Assembly: GCA_017380635.1 (NCBI GenBank)
Contig: JAFODP010000015.1
Location: 70,155-134,154 of the forward strand
Direction of reading: 5' to 3'
From: Bacteroidales bacterium
GTDB taxonomy: Bacteria > Bacteroidota > Bacteroidia > Bacteroidales > UBA1402
DNA: 64,000 bases
Below the pieces are notes generated by a model. The model did no database searches. It was not told where the DNA came from and was given only the letters and a program-made list of their open reading frames with translations. How positions within the stretch are numbered: position 1 is the first letter of the stretch; every line of letters begins with the position of its first letter. Position numbers and translations under genes: made by a program. Below, one piece after another: positions 18,618-27,316 of the stretch.

Positions 18618-18944
18618 ATGAGTATTACTGAGAGAATAGTTTGTTTCTTGGCCGTGTGTCCTTGGGCCTTGATTTGGTTTTTGCTGGCTCGCTATCTGCG
18701 CCGCCATTCGCAACAATCCGCCCAATACCTTATTATTTCGAGGGCTAAACTTGAAAATCTCGACGTTAAGAAAGTTGCCCGCTTTGTGTCTTCGGCTATG
18801 TTGGTCGGCTTGCCCTTTATTCTTCTAGCACCTTGGGCTTCAAGCACAAAGCTTTATTATCCGCTTCAGTTTGGGCTGCCGATTCTTTTCGTAATTATAG
18901 CCATTCTTTTTGTGTTTGTCTTCGACAAGCCCTTTCATAAGTGA
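18618..18944 (+). CDS. Small integral membrane protein, unknown function
   Basis: A 108-residue protein with three hydrophobic stretches, at about 5-24 (ending WFLLARYLRR), 57-76 and 84-104. A charged central segment (RAKLENLDVKKVARF) lies between the first two. I do not recognise the family. It is isolated between element B and the promoter at 19027. No promoter of its own was seen, and no cognate partner is evident. Confidence 0.6.
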   Translation: MSITERIVCFLAVCPWALIWFLLARYLRRHSQQSAQYLIISRAKLENLDVKKVARFVSSAMLVGLPFILLAPWASSTKLYYPLQFGLPILFVIIAILFVFVFDKPFHK

Positions 18945-19026
18945 GACTTATTTGCGAGTCCGCTGCTCTCTGCGATGGAAATCATTCTGATATTGATGTA
19001 ATTGTTCAACGCTCGGTAGAATCTGC

Positions 19027-19058
19027 GTTGCGGTATCTTCCAATAAATGCTATCTTTG
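19027..19058 (+). promoter_or_regulatory. Promoter of the lipoprotein pair
   Basis: GTTG (19027-19030) and TATCTTTG (19051-19058) are spaced 24 bases start to start. A transcript start near 19065 favours ATG 19114 over the in-frame ATG at 19069. Confidence 0.65.
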
Positions 19059-19113
19059 CAGGCTTTTAATGGTTTGCAAGCCGGAACTTTCTGTTGTCAG
19101 AATATCTATCAAT

Positions 19114-20514
19114 ATGAAAATGTGTATCAAAATAAATGGATTTATTGCATTGATTTTCTTGCTGTTTTGCTTGGTGTCATGCGGTGATGATGAAAATAAT
19201 CGTCGTATTATCAATGTGCGTATCTCGGAAATTTCGAAAGTGGAGGTGGATAATGTCAAAGCTTTCGCCTCGCTTGGAAAGACTGCAGCCACAAGTAAAG
19301 CCGACAACTTCGCAGCAAATGCTAATGCGGTGACGCGTGCGAGCGGTGATAATATTCTGTATGTCGTGCACGAGAATAACGACATCGACTTTCCTGATAT
19401 GCAGTTGGAATATCAATTTGGAGATGACCTTAGCGACGAAGAAAAAGCCATGCTTTTAGAAGAACTGCAACCTCGTGTTAAGGTATTGTCTATGAGCGAT
19501 ATAGGACGATATGCGCTTATCGAGGCTACTGCCTATTTTGAACATCAATTACAGGATAGTATTCCTCAGATGTCTAAAATTAGGTATATGGTGGTGCGAA
19601 AATCGGATGGAGAAACGCTTGCTATCGAGGATAGAGATGGCTACATCCTGAAAGATATTTTTGCAAGAGGCCGAGGCATGCTACGCTATCATATTGATTC
19701 AAAGGGAAATGATCGTTTTGTTTTTGGTAAAGATGATAGTAAACTTTTTGTCACCATCAGCGAAAAGAATGGCCGTTTGCAGCTGCAACAAGAAGAACTT
19801 TCAGGCCCCTCATATCCAAATATAGTAGTAGATGAGTTTGGCTATTTGTATCGTTACAATGAATATATCCTGACGATGAATGGCGCGCAACTTAAATTAG
19901 ACGGAAACTGTTTAGCTTTATCGCAAGTGGAAAATAAAGCCTACGCATTTACCTACGATTATGGCGAGCCTTTGCGCGTTTATGAACTCTCTAATGGAGC
20001 TAAGTTATTGAATGAATACTCTGTAGGCGATGAACATCGCGTGAAGCTTTGGGGCGAACATGCCAGGGATGCCGGTTTCGTCGATGGCGAAATTTTTTTG
20101 GTGGCCAACGGCCTTTTTGTGCGTTATCACATAGCAAACAACACGTTCCAGCTGCAAGAATTTAGTGAAGAATTGAAGCAGGAAATTCAACATAGTGAAT
20201 GGTATGCAGATTATAAGCTTTACCAAGGTGGTCTGTATAAAGTTGTCAATCAGGGGACTTATGCGCAAGTGTTGAAAACAAATTTGATTACCATGCAGCA
20301 AGAGGAAATCAAGTTGGCACTTCCCGAAGGTGCTCAGATGACTTCTCATATATTTAAACAATCGTGTTTGGAAAACAATCGTTTAGATCTTAAAGTGTAT
20401 TACAATTTGGGTACATCTCATTCTCAAGCTATCTATTACAATCTGTATGGCGCCGAAGGCGATGTTATCGATTTTGGCGATTATGAAGTCGATGCAGTGC
20501 TGCTGTTGAAATAA
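19114..20514 (+). CDS. Lipoprotein of unknown function
   Basis: A 466-residue predicted lipoprotein. The signal peptide MKMCIKINGFIALIF continues to the lipobox LVSC followed by GDDENN, and the Asp/Glu-rich +2 to +5 region is common in surface-exposed Bacteroidota lipoproteins. The rest is mixed beta-rich sequence with repeated short strands of the type DEFGYLYRYNEYIL and GEIFLVANGLFVRYH, which suggests a beta-propeller-like or repeat fold, but I could not assign a family. The A-richer codon use differs from the ribosomal and metabolic genes nearby. It is followed after 10 bases by another lipoprotein and is probably co-transcribed with it. Confidence 0.65.
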   Translation: MKMCIKINGFIALIFLLFCLVSCGDDENNRRIINVRISEISKVEVDNVKAFASLGKTAATSKADNFAANANAVTRASGDNILYVVHENNDIDFPDMQLEYQFGDDLSDEEKAMLLEELQPRVKVLSMSDIGRYALIEATAYFEHQLQDSIPQMSKIRYMVVRKSDGETLAIEDRDGYILKDIFARGRGMLRYHIDSKGNDRFVFGKDDSKLFVTISEKNGRLQLQQEELSGPSYPNIVVDEFGYLYRYNEYILTMNGAQLKLDGNCLALSQVENKAYAFTYDYGEPLRVYELSNGAKLLNEYSVGDEHRVKLWGEHARDAGFVDGEIFLVANGLFVRYHIANNTFQLQEFSEELKQEIQHSEWYADYKLYQGGLYKVVNQGTYAQVLKTNLITMQQEEIKLALPEGAQMTSHIFKQSCLENNRLDLKVYYNLGTSHSQAIYYNLYGAEGDVIDFGDYEVDAVLLLK

Positions 20515-20524
20515 AAATCCAAAG

Positions 20525-22087
20525 ATGATTAAACTAAACATTATGAAAATGCTTAATACTCAAGTAAATATCCTAAAATTATGTATGGCTATGTTGATGA
20601 TGTTTTCTTTCGTGGCCTGCGATGATTTCCCTACTGGTTCTAAGGATGAGGAATCAGAAACACCTTATACCTATGTCGATATGGGACTTTCGGTGGCTTG
20701 GGCGGCCTATAATGTAGGCGCGGAAGCTGAATGTGGGGTAGGCTACTATTTTGCATGGGGCGAAACTGAACCAGCAAGCTTGGAAAATATTCAAACTTAC
20801 AAATATGGCGATCCATTCTCTGGGCAAATGAGTAAATACAATGAGCTTGATGATAAGTTGGTACTCGAAATGAACGACGATGCAGCTCGCAAACATTGGG
20901 GCGGCTATTGGCGTATGCCTACAACGGCTGAATTCATGGAACTTTTGGAAAATTGTATAGTAGAACCTGCTGCTGGTGGACAATCTTCTCAGAATGATGT
21001 TACTATGGACTACGGTTTGAGATTTACTAGCAAAATTACGGGTAATAGCATTTTCTTTCCCGCAGCGGGTTATTACGACTATTATAGAGCAGAACAATTA
21101 GGATTTGGCGATCAGGCTTATTATTGGAGCAGTGTACTAGAATTTCTCAATGAAGATCAACAAAAAGATGTAGCTACAGCCTATAGTTTTTCTGCTACTC
21201 TTCGAGATGAAGATTTTGCGCAGTCTTTACTCTATGCTAAACGTCCTATGCATCGTTATATGGCTTGTAATGTTCGTGCGGTGTATGATACGCTTCAAGC
21301 GTCAGATTATCCTTTTGTTTACACTTTGCAATACGATGCCAATGGCGGAAGTGGAAATATGAAAACGATGTCGCATAACAAGGGCGAAAGTATCAAAGTG
21401 GCAGCGAATAGCTTTTTGCGTGATGGCTACTATTTTAGTCATTGGAATACCCAAGCCGACGGAAGTGGTGGTAACTACGATATCAATCAGGTTTTTGCAC
21501 TTTCTCAAGATACTGTTTTGTATGCGCAGTGGAAAGAAATACCCGAAGATATCATTGCGATGACTCAAGGATTTGAAAACAATTATGAGTGGGCAGATCT
21601 CGGTTTGAGTGTTAAATGGGCGGTTTGTAATTTGGGTGCAGCTACCCCCGAATCTTATGGCGACTATTATGCTTGGGGCGAGGCGGAAAGTAAGACATCC
21701 TTTACACCAGATAATTATGTAACAACATCTTCGGATGCGGCTCAATTGTCAATGGGTGGCACTTGGCGTCAACCTACCTACAACGAATGTATGGAGCTAT
21801 TAGAAAAATGTACCTGTGTTTGGTATTCTCAAAATGGGGTGGATGGATGCTTGATTAGAAGTAATATCAATGGTCGAAGTATTTTTATACCTGCTGCCGG
21901 TTGCTATTTCAATATCGGTAATTTGTCGCTAGGCTTTCAAGCTAATTTCTGGGCATCGACTCCTTTCGATCCTGTCCAATATCCGAATTTGCATTTTAGA
22001 TTTGGTTTTCAGCCGGGAGGATTTAGTGGTGGCTATTTGTTAGATAATGATTATAATGGCATGTCAATTAGGGCAGTTTGTCAATAA
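20525..22087 (+). CDS. Lipoprotein with two paralogous-domain modules flanking an InlB-type repeat
   Basis: A 520-residue predicted lipoprotein with lipobox FSFVAC. The first module, residues about 45-245, starts YVDMGLSVAWAAYNVGA and contains YYFAWGETEP. A central InlB/Listeria-Bacteroides repeat, about 265-335, reads YDANGGSGNMKTM and ends TVLYAQWKE. A second module from about 355 starts WADLGLSVKWAVCNLGA and contains YYAWGEAESK. The modules match the repeated domain common in Bacteroidales and Fibrobacter surface proteins. These are presumed binding or adhesion modules; no catalytic residues are apparent. The start could also be the internal ATG at 20543. Confidence 0.75.
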   Translation: MIKLNIMKMLNTQVNILKLCMAMLMMFSFVACDDFPTGSKDEESETPYTYVDMGLSVAWAAYNVGAEAECGVGYYFAWGETEPASLENIQTYKYGDPFSGQMSKYNELDDKLVLEMNDDAARKHWGGYWRMPTTAEFMELLENCIVEPAAGGQSSQNDVTMDYGLRFTSKITGNSIFFPAAGYYDYYRAEQLGFGDQAYYWSSVLEFLNEDQQKDVATAYSFSATLRDEDFAQSLLYAKRPMHRYMACNVRAVYDTLQASDYPFVYTLQYDANGGSGNMKTMSHNKGESIKVAANSFLRDGYYFSHWNTQADGSGGNYDINQVFALSQDTVLYAQWKEIPEDIIAMTQGFENNYEWADLGLSVKWAVCNLGAATPESYGDYYAWGEAESKTSFTPDNYVTTSSDAAQLSMGGTWRQPTYNECMELLEKCTCVWYSQNGVDGCLIRSNINGRSIFIPAAGCYFNIGNLSLGFQANFWASTPFDPVQYPNLHFRFGFQPGGFSGGYLLDNDYNGMSIRAVCQ

Positions 22088-22111
22088 ATTTCTCTTTTCT
22101 CTGACCTAAAA

Positions 22112-22143
22112 TTTGCAGTTTTCAAAAATCTGTCTTTTCTTTG
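22112..22143 (+). promoter_or_regulatory. Promoter of the ECF sigma gene
   Basis: TTTG (22112-22115) and TTTCTTTG (22136-22143, one mismatch to TAnnTTTG) are spaced exactly 24 bases start to start. The leader would be about 79 bases. Confidence 0.5.
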
Positions 22144-22228
22144 CGCCGCTAAATCAAATTTATTCATTCTTAAACCCATTTGCCTATACGATACATCTCT
22201 ACTCTTTAGAAACTTTTATTAAAGAGAA

Positions 22229-22822
22229 ATGGAAACTATGTTTCGCAAGACCGACGAATCGTTGGTTGAGATGTTTGCAAATGGTAACAACCAAGCTTTC
22301 GATATTTTGTTGGAACGCCACAAGGATAGAGTGTACAACTATATCCTGCTTATTGTGCGCAATCGTGAAATGGCCGAAGATATCTTCCAGGAGACCTTCA
22401 TGCGTGCCATCATGACCATCAAGCAAGGCCGTTATATGGAAAATGGCAAATTTTCGTCGTGGATTTGTCGCATTGCGCACAACCAGATTATCGACATTTA
22501 TCGTCGTGAACGCAACGAAAAAACCGTTTCCAACGAAGAATACGAAGAACAAGATTTGTTTAACGACGCCAAGCTCTGCGAAGAAAATATCGAAGACAAA
22601 ATGGTGCGCGAACAAGTGTTGCAAGATGTCAACAACTTGATGCTGCATTTGCCCGACGAACAGCGCGAAGTGGTGTATATGCGTTATTATCAGGATCTTT
22701 CCTTTAAAGAAATTGCCGATATCACGGGTGTGAGTATCAACACGGCTTTGGGTCGTATGCGTTATGCGGTGATGAATATGCGTCGTATGGCACAAGAAAA
22801 AGATTTGTCTTTGGCAGTGTAA
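22229..22822 (+). CDS. ECF-type RNA polymerase sigma factor
   Basis: A 197-residue sigma-70 family factor. Region 2 is seen as NRE-MAEDIFQETFMRAIM with SSWICRIAHNQIIDIYRR, and region 4 as LPDEQREVVYMRYYQDLSFKEIADITGVSINTALGRMR, a clear helix-turn-helix. Between them is an acidic linker at about 95-130. No anti-sigma factor or FecR-like gene follows; a terminator and a 54-codon ORF come next. This makes it a stand-alone ECF factor of the sort widespread in Bacteroidales cores rather than a PUL-linked one. Its target promoters cannot be read from this window. Confidence 0.93.
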   Translation: METMFRKTDESLVEMFANGNNQAFDILLERHKDRVYNYILLIVRNREMAEDIFQETFMRAIMTIKQGRYMENGKFSSWICRIAHNQIIDIYRRERNEKTVSNEEYEEQDLFNDAKLCEENIEDKMVREQVLQDVNNLMLHLPDEQREVVYMRYYQDLSFKEIADITGVSINTALGRMRYAVMNMRRMAQEKDLSLAV

Positions 22823-22869
22823 AGGCTCGCTTGGAAAATTTTTTCTTTCAGATACAATAAAATTTGCCG

Positions 22870-22909
22870 ATCCTCGTTTCTACTAACGTAAGAAGCGAGG
22901 ATTTTTTTT
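22870..22909 (+). terminator. Terminator after the sigma gene
   Basis: The stem ATCCTCG-TTTCT pairs with AAGAAGCGAGGAT and is followed by eight T residues. Confidence 0.85.
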
Positions 22910-22921
22910 AAATGATTGCCT

Positions 22922-23086
22922 ATGAATAAAATCTCTACTCAAAAAGACGTTCAAGTGAATTCTTCTAAAAAAATTCAAACATCCTTGGGTCCGAAGGCCT
23001 CAACTTTGGAATTTTTACGTAATTTCGCACGACTCTACGATCCGAATGCAACGCAGGGCGTATGTCCCCAATGTATGCTCAATTGA
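22922..23086 (+). CDS. Small 54-residue protein, unknown function
   Basis: The ATG at 22922 opens a 54-codon frame: MNKISTQKDVQVNSSKK, a central STLEFLRNFARLYD stretch and a VCPQCMLN end with a CxxC pair. The central Ser-Thr-Leu-x-Phe-Leu-x-x-Phe-Ala-Arg-x-Tyr pattern seems familiar from small Bacteroidales proteins, which I recall but cannot verify here. It lies between the sigma terminator and rpe with no promoter seen. A short basic helix plus a CxxC could form a small regulator or half of a zinc site; that is speculation. Confidence 0.5.
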   Translation: MNKISTQKDVQVNSSKKIQTSLGPKASTLEFLRNFARLYDPNATQGVCPQCMLN

Positions 23087-23115
23087 GTCGATGTAAATTG
23101 CTAAAAATCAAAGTT

Positions 23116-23763
23116 ATGCGAATGATTGCCCCTTCACTCTTGTCGGCCAATTTCAAGAATCTTCAGGCTGATATCGACATGATTAACCAAAGTTCGGCCG
23201 ATTGGTTGCACCTTGATGTGATGGATGGCGTGTTCGTTCCCAATATTTCTTTCGGTTTTCCGGTACTGAAGCATGTGGCAGAAATTTGCCGCAAGCCTTT
23301 GGATGTGCATCTGATGATAGTACAGCCTGAAAAATTTATCAAAGAGGTGAAAGATTTGGGTGCCTATATGATGAATGTGCATTACGAAGCTTGTCGTCAT
23401 TTGCATCGTGTGGTGGCAGAAATTCATCAGGCTGGAATGAAAGCCGGTGTGACGCTGAATCCCACTACGCCGGTGTCTGTGCTGGAAGATATCATTGCCG
23501 ATTTGGACATGGTCTTGCTTATGTCGGTGAATCCTGGTTTCGGCGGACAACCTTTCATTGAAAATACTTATCCGAAAATTGCCCGCTTGCGCGAATTGAT
23601 AGAAAAACACAATAGCCATGCGCTTATCGAAGTGGACGGCGGGGTGACAGTGGCGAATGCCCAAAGCCTGTACGATGCGGGAGTGGATGTCCTGGTGTCG
23701 GGCAGCACGGTGTTCAGAGCGCCCAATCCGCTTGCGACGATTGATGAAATCCTTGGAAAATAA
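23116..23763 (+). CDS. rpe: Ribulose-phosphate 3-epimerase
   Basis: Interconverts ribulose-5-phosphate and xylulose-5-phosphate in the pentose phosphate pathway. The TIM-barrel family motifs are in order: APSLLSANF with the substrate-site Ser, HLDVMDGVFVPN with metal-binding His and Asp, DVHLMI, VTLNPTTP, LLMSVNPGFGGQ and IEVDGGV with the second Asp. The length of 215 residues from ATG 23116 (MRMIAPS) is normal; upstream ATGs in the frame overlap the 54-codon ORF. Confidence 0.96.
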   Translation: MRMIAPSLLSANFKNLQADIDMINQSSADWLHLDVMDGVFVPNISFGFPVLKHVAEICRKPLDVHLMIVQPEKFIKEVKDLGAYMMNVHYEACRHLHRVVAEIHQAGMKAGVTLNPTTPVSVLEDIIADLDMVLLMSVNPGFGGQPFIENTYPKIARLRELIEKHNSHALIEVDGGVTVANAQSLYDAGVDVLVSGSTVFRAPNPLATIDEILGK

Positions 23764-23814
23764 ACGGACAGAATACCAATACGAAATAATCTAAACCTTT
23801 ACCACCATGAAAAC

Positions 23815-25542
23815 ATGTCTATTCTCAAATATCCTTTTATCAAGTTGGCTCTCGCCTTGATGGCGGGGCGTCTGTTGCTGAGTGTGTTTACAGGGCTTGC
23901 TGTGCTGTATTGGCTCGTGGCGGCGCTGTTTCTCTTGCTTTTGCTGTTGCTTTTTCGTGTTTGTTTGCGCAAACACTTGTGGCTGTGGCGAAGATTTTCG
24001 CTGTGGATTTTCTTGGCTTCGATGGCATTGTTGTATGCGGCTTATGTCATGCATCTGGAGAAATTACCTTCCTTGTCGGAGCAGGAATCTAGCTATTGTG
24101 CGGTGCTCTTGTCGCCGCCGGTGGAAAAGCCCAAATCTTATCAATGCGAGCTGCAGGAAATAAAGCCATCGGCAGGCTTTGCGCTCTTGCGTCCTAAGTC
24201 GAAATGGCAGTTGTATTTGGCTAAAGATAGTGCGTCGGCCACATTGCGTACGGGCGATGTGCTCTATTTTCGATGTCGCCTGGAGGGCTTGGCTGAGCCG
24301 GCTTTGATGGATGCGTATCCGGACAGCTTGCGGGCCGCCGCTTCGCGGCGGCCGCAAGCCTTCGACTACCACCGCTTTCTTCGCCGCAAAGGATTCGTGG
24401 CCACGGCCTATGTGCCGGCAGGGCAGTGGTGCAAGGATGAAAATCGTCACTGTTTTCCGCTCAGACGACAAGCTGAACAATTGCGCCAGTGTTGTGTGCG
24501 GCGTTACGAAAATGCCGGCATCGAGGGCGAAGCGCTGGCCTTGATTGCAGCATTGACTTTGGGCGAAAAATCGCAGTTCGAAGATCAGGCCCGCAACAGA
24601 TACAGCAGCATCGGTGTATCGCATATCTTGGCGGTGAGCGGCATGCACGTGGGGATTATCTGTCAGCTTATCAGCCTGTTTATCGGAGGCTTGCCCCGTT
24701 CCAATCGATGGCTTTTGTGGTTGCGGCAATGTCTGCTCATCGTTATGCTTTGGGCTTATGCTTTGCTCACCGGCATGTCTGCTTCGGTGCTACGAGCAGT
24801 GCTCATGTACACGGTGGCGGCTTTGGCTGTCTGTCTGCAACGCAAGGCTTATATCTGGAATTCCTTGGCTTTCGCCGCTTGTGCGATGCTTCTTTGGCGG
24901 CCGGCTTATTTCTACGATCTTGGTTTTCAGCTAAGTTTTGTGGCGGTGGCTTCCATCTTGCTGTGGCAGCCCTATTTTCAGCAAGCCTTTGCTCTGTCCG
25001 CAGACTCACCTTTGCAATCGATGATGACGGCTTCTTCTGTGATGATGAATGCCCAAGATCACAGCAAAGCATTGCATTCGTTGTGGCGGCGTCTGCTTCA
25101 CTTTTTTCGTAAATTATTCGATTATTTCAAGGAATTGTTCTGTTTGTCGTTGGCGGCGCAAATAGGAACGGCTCCCTTGTCGGCCTATTATTTTCATCAG
25201 TTTTCCAATGTCTTCTGGCTGAGCAATTTGCTGATGGTTCCCTTGGCTTTGCCTTTGACTTATTTGGGCATAGCGCTGCTCTGTTTGTCCGATCTTCCTC
25301 TGCTGGGGCCATTGCTGTCGACCTTGCTCGAGGCGGCATTGCGTTTATTTATTCGTATTTCCGAGGCGCTATCTGCGCTGCCATTGTCTTCGACGCAACA
25401 TCTTTATCCATCCTTGGCAGAAATAAGCTTGCTTTATGTCTTGCTTTTTTCGCTTTTCTTTTTGTTGCGATCAAATAAGTGGCATTACTATGTCGATCAA
25501 ATTTTTCGAGCGCGAAGAAAAGTAATATGGAAATTGCAATAA
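23815..25542 (+). CDS. comEC: ComEC/Rec2-family competence membrane protein
   Basis: A 575-residue polytopic protein of the DNA-uptake channel family. It has N-terminal helices, a DUF4131-like soluble segment at about 80-200, then the competence core with LTLGEKSQFE and HILAVSGMHVGII and many helices to the end. The C-terminal metallo-beta-lactamase domain of the Firmicutes protein is absent, as in other Bacteroidota. A GC-rich palindrome at 24326-24359 codes in frame for an Arg/Ala-rich insertion before QAFDYHRFLRRKGF. An ATG at 23807 is out of frame, so the start is ATG 23815. Whether this organism is naturally transformable is not shown. Confidence 0.9.
   Translation: MSILKYPFIKLALALMAGRLLLSVFTGLAVLYWLVAALFLLLLLLLFRVCLRKHLWLWRRFSLWIFLASMALLYAAYVMHLEKLPSLSEQESSYCAVLLSPPVEKPKSYQCELQEIKPSAGFALLRPKSKWQLYLAKDSASATLRTGDVLYFRCRLEGLAEPALMDAYPDSLRAAASRRPQAFDYHRFLRRKGFVATAYVPAGQWCKDENRHCFPLRRQAEQLRQCCVRRYENAGIEGEALALIAALTLGEKSQFEDQARNRYSSIGVSHILAVSGMHVGIICQLISLFIGGLPRSNRWLLWLRQCLLIVMLWAYALLTGMSASVLRAVLMYTVAALAVCLQRKAYIWNSLAFAACAMLLWRPAYFYDLGFQLSFVAVASILLWQPYFQQAFALSADSPLQSMMTASSVMMNAQDHSKALHSLWRRLLHFFRKLFDYFKELFCLSLAAQIGTAPLSAYYFHQFSNVFWLSNLLMVPLALPLTYLGIALLCLSDLPLLGPLLSTLLEAALRLFIRISEALSALPLSSTQHLYPSLAEISLLYVLLFSLFFLLRSNKWHYYVDQIFRARRKVIWKLQ
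24326..24359. repeat. GC-rich palindrome inside comEC
   Basis: GCTTGCGGGCCGCCG and CGGCGGCCGCAAGC are complementary over 14 bp with one bulged G and a CTTCG loop. It is in frame and codes for an SLRAAASRRP segment. It is far more GC-rich than the surrounding gene, as expected for a REP-like insertion that kept the frame. Confidence 0.7.
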
Positions 25543-25565
25543 TCGTCATAAAGTGATTATTTTTG
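25533..25565 (+). promoter_or_regulatory. Promoter of the DHH phosphoesterase gene
   Basis: ATTG (25533-25536) lies 25 bases before TATTTTTG (25558-25565, TAnnTTTG). The -33 box overlaps the last codons of comEC. The leader before ATG 25585 would be only about 13 bases. Confidence 0.55.
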
Positions 25566-25584
25566 CGTCTTTATCGCATTAATC

Positions 25585-26607
25585 ATGATTTCGAGAGTAA
25601 TAGAACAAAGCCTTATCGAGAAGGTAAACCAATTGATAGACAATGCGCAGCATGTCGTTATCGTGTCGCACGAAAATCCCGATGGCGACGCGGTGGGCTC
25701 GTCTCTGGCGATGATGCATTTTTTGCGCGCTTATGGTAAAGAAGATGTTAAGGTGATACTGCCTTCAGAACTTCCCTACAACCTGAAATGGTTGCCCGGC
25801 GTGGAAGATCTGCTTATTTACAGTTTGCAGGAAAAATCTTGTTGCCGTGCTTTGCAGGCCTGCGATCTGATTCTCTTCCTCGACTTGAATGCTTTGAGCA
25901 GAACCGGAAAGATGAGTCAGGCTTTCAACGGACTTTCGGCGCAACGCGTGCTTATCGATCATCATGAATTTCCCGAACCTTTTGCGCCGGCCACGATTTC
26001 TTGTCCGCAAATCTCTTCCACCTCGGAATTGGTGTTCCGCTATATCAGCCGTTCGGGTTGTCTCAACGATTTGAATCAGGATGCTGCCGTTTGTATTTAT
26101 ACCGGCATGATGACCGACACGGGCTGTTTCTCTTACAATTCCAATCAGCCTGATATTTACGTGATTGTTCATTATCTTTTGCAAAAAGGCGTTGATAAAG
26201 ATGCTATTTACCGCAAGGTGTTCTATGCATTCAGCGAAGATCGTATGCGTATGACGGGTTATCTGATGTATAAAGCAATGGAGATAATGCCTGAGTATCA
26301 GACGGCTATCACTTCCATCAGCAAGCGACGTCTAAAATATTTCAATTATCGTCCGGGCGATACGGAAAATATCGTGAATATGCCTTTGCAGATAGAAGGC
26401 GTGAATATTTCCATTTTTCTGCGCGAAGACAATCCCGTTCGTATTTCCTTCCGTTCGGTGGGCGATATTCCGGTGAATCGTTTGGCCAACGAATTGTTTG
26501 GCGGCGGCGGACATAAAAATGCGGCCGGAGCGCGTTACAAAGGCAAGCTCAGCGAAGCGGTGGAGATGATAAAACAGGCTATTCCGAAATTTGTGGAGAG
26601 TCTGTAA
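25585..26607 (+). CDS. DHH/DHHA1 phosphoesterase (NrnA-like oligoribonuclease / pAp phosphatase)
   Basis: A 340-residue cytoplasmic enzyme of the DHH superfamily. The motifs are VSHENPDGDAVGSSLA (motif I), LFLDLNALSRTG (II), the namesake LIDHHEFPE (III), MTDTGCFSYN (IV) and the C-terminal DHHA1 motif GGGGHKNAAGARYKG. NrnA-type proteins degrade nano-RNA and dephosphorylate 3'-phosphoadenosine 5'-phosphate; a cyclic-dinucleotide hydrolase role is known for related stand-alone DHH proteins. The order comEC, DHH protein, DUF4827 lipoprotein, glmM is one I associate with Bacteroidales genomes. Confidence 0.92.
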   Translation: MISRVIEQSLIEKVNQLIDNAQHVVIVSHENPDGDAVGSSLAMMHFLRAYGKEDVKVILPSELPYNLKWLPGVEDLLIYSLQEKSCCRALQACDLILFLDLNALSRTGKMSQAFNGLSAQRVLIDHHEFPEPFAPATISCPQISSTSELVFRYISRSGCLNDLNQDAAVCIYTGMMTDTGCFSYNSNQPDIYVIVHYLLQKGVDKDAIYRKVFYAFSEDRMRMTGYLMYKAMEIMPEYQTAITSISKRRLKYFNYRPGDTENIVNMPLQIEGVNISIFLREDNPVRISFRSVGDIPVNRLANELFGGGGHKNAAGARYKGKLSEAVEMIKQAIPKFVESL

Positions 26608-26613
26608 TTTGCG

Positions 26614-26645
26614 CTTGCGCTTGTGGGCGCTTTGTTGTACTTTTG
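26614..26645 (+). promoter_or_regulatory. Promoter of the DUF4827-glmM pair
   Basis: CTTG (26614-26617) and TACTTTTG (26638-26645) are spaced 24 bases start to start. The leader before ATG 26701 would be about 49 bases. Confidence 0.65.
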
Positions 26646-26700
26646 TGCTTTCTGCGAATAAGCTTTCTCGTTCCTCATTTCTAATAACAATTAATTTAAT

Positions 26701-27282
26701 ATGAATAAGTTAACCAAATTTATTTTCCTTTCGATGACTTGCCTTCTGCTCTTGGCTTTCGGCTCGTGTCAAGATTATAAGACCTATGCCCAGCAGCTGG
26801 AAGAAATGGAAGAATACATCGAAGATTTCATGAAACAACACGATTACGTCATGACGGAAACCCAACCCGATAGTATTCCTTGGCTCGATGAAAAAGGCCG
26901 CCGTATGTTTTACAAAACTGAAACGGGTGTGTATATGCACGTTATCGATACGGGTTTGTCGGCCGGAAAAGTGACGAAAAACCAGCCGGTGTTGGTGCGT
27001 TATACCGAAATGAGTGTCAAGGGCGATTCGGTTACCTATAGCAATCTGAACAGCAGTTTCGATCCGGTTGAAATTTGTTATGGCACGGTGAATACCGGTG
27101 GCAATTATTCCTATTATTGGGGCGATTGTCCGGCTTGGCACGAAGCTTTGACTTACGTGGGCGATGAAGGCCATGTGATGTTGATTGCTCCCACCGATCA
27201 GGGTATGCCTATTTACAACAACAGTCAGGTGGAATTGCTTTCGCATTTCTATGAATTGAAATTTACCTTCTCTAGATGGTGA
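26701..27282 (+). CDS. DUF4827-type lipoprotein
   Basis: A 193-residue predicted lipoprotein with signal peptide and lipobox AFGSC followed by QDYKTYAQQLEEMEE, a short helical segment, then a beta-rich domain with GTVNTGGNYSYYWGDCPAW and MLIAPTDQGM. The placement and sequence fit the DUF4827 family, which has an FKBP-like fold. No prolyl isomerase activity can be claimed. It is 34 bases upstream of glmM and probably co-transcribed with it. Confidence 0.8.
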   Translation: MNKLTKFIFLSMTCLLLLAFGSCQDYKTYAQQLEEMEEYIEDFMKQHDYVMTETQPDSIPWLDEKGRRMFYKTETGVYMHVIDTGLSAGKVTKNQPVLVRYTEMSVKGDSVTYSNLNSSFDPVEICYGTVNTGGNYSYYWGDCPAWHEALTYVGDEGHVMLIAPTDQGMPIYNNSQVELLSHFYELKFTFSRW

Positions 27283-27316
27283 ATTTATTTACCTTCTGGA
27301 AATAAAAGATATTATT

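Noticed and set aside
23807..23815. ATG at 23807 as the comEC start
   Set aside because: It is out of frame with ComEC and soon reaches a stop; ATG 23815 opens the frame with the membrane N-terminus.
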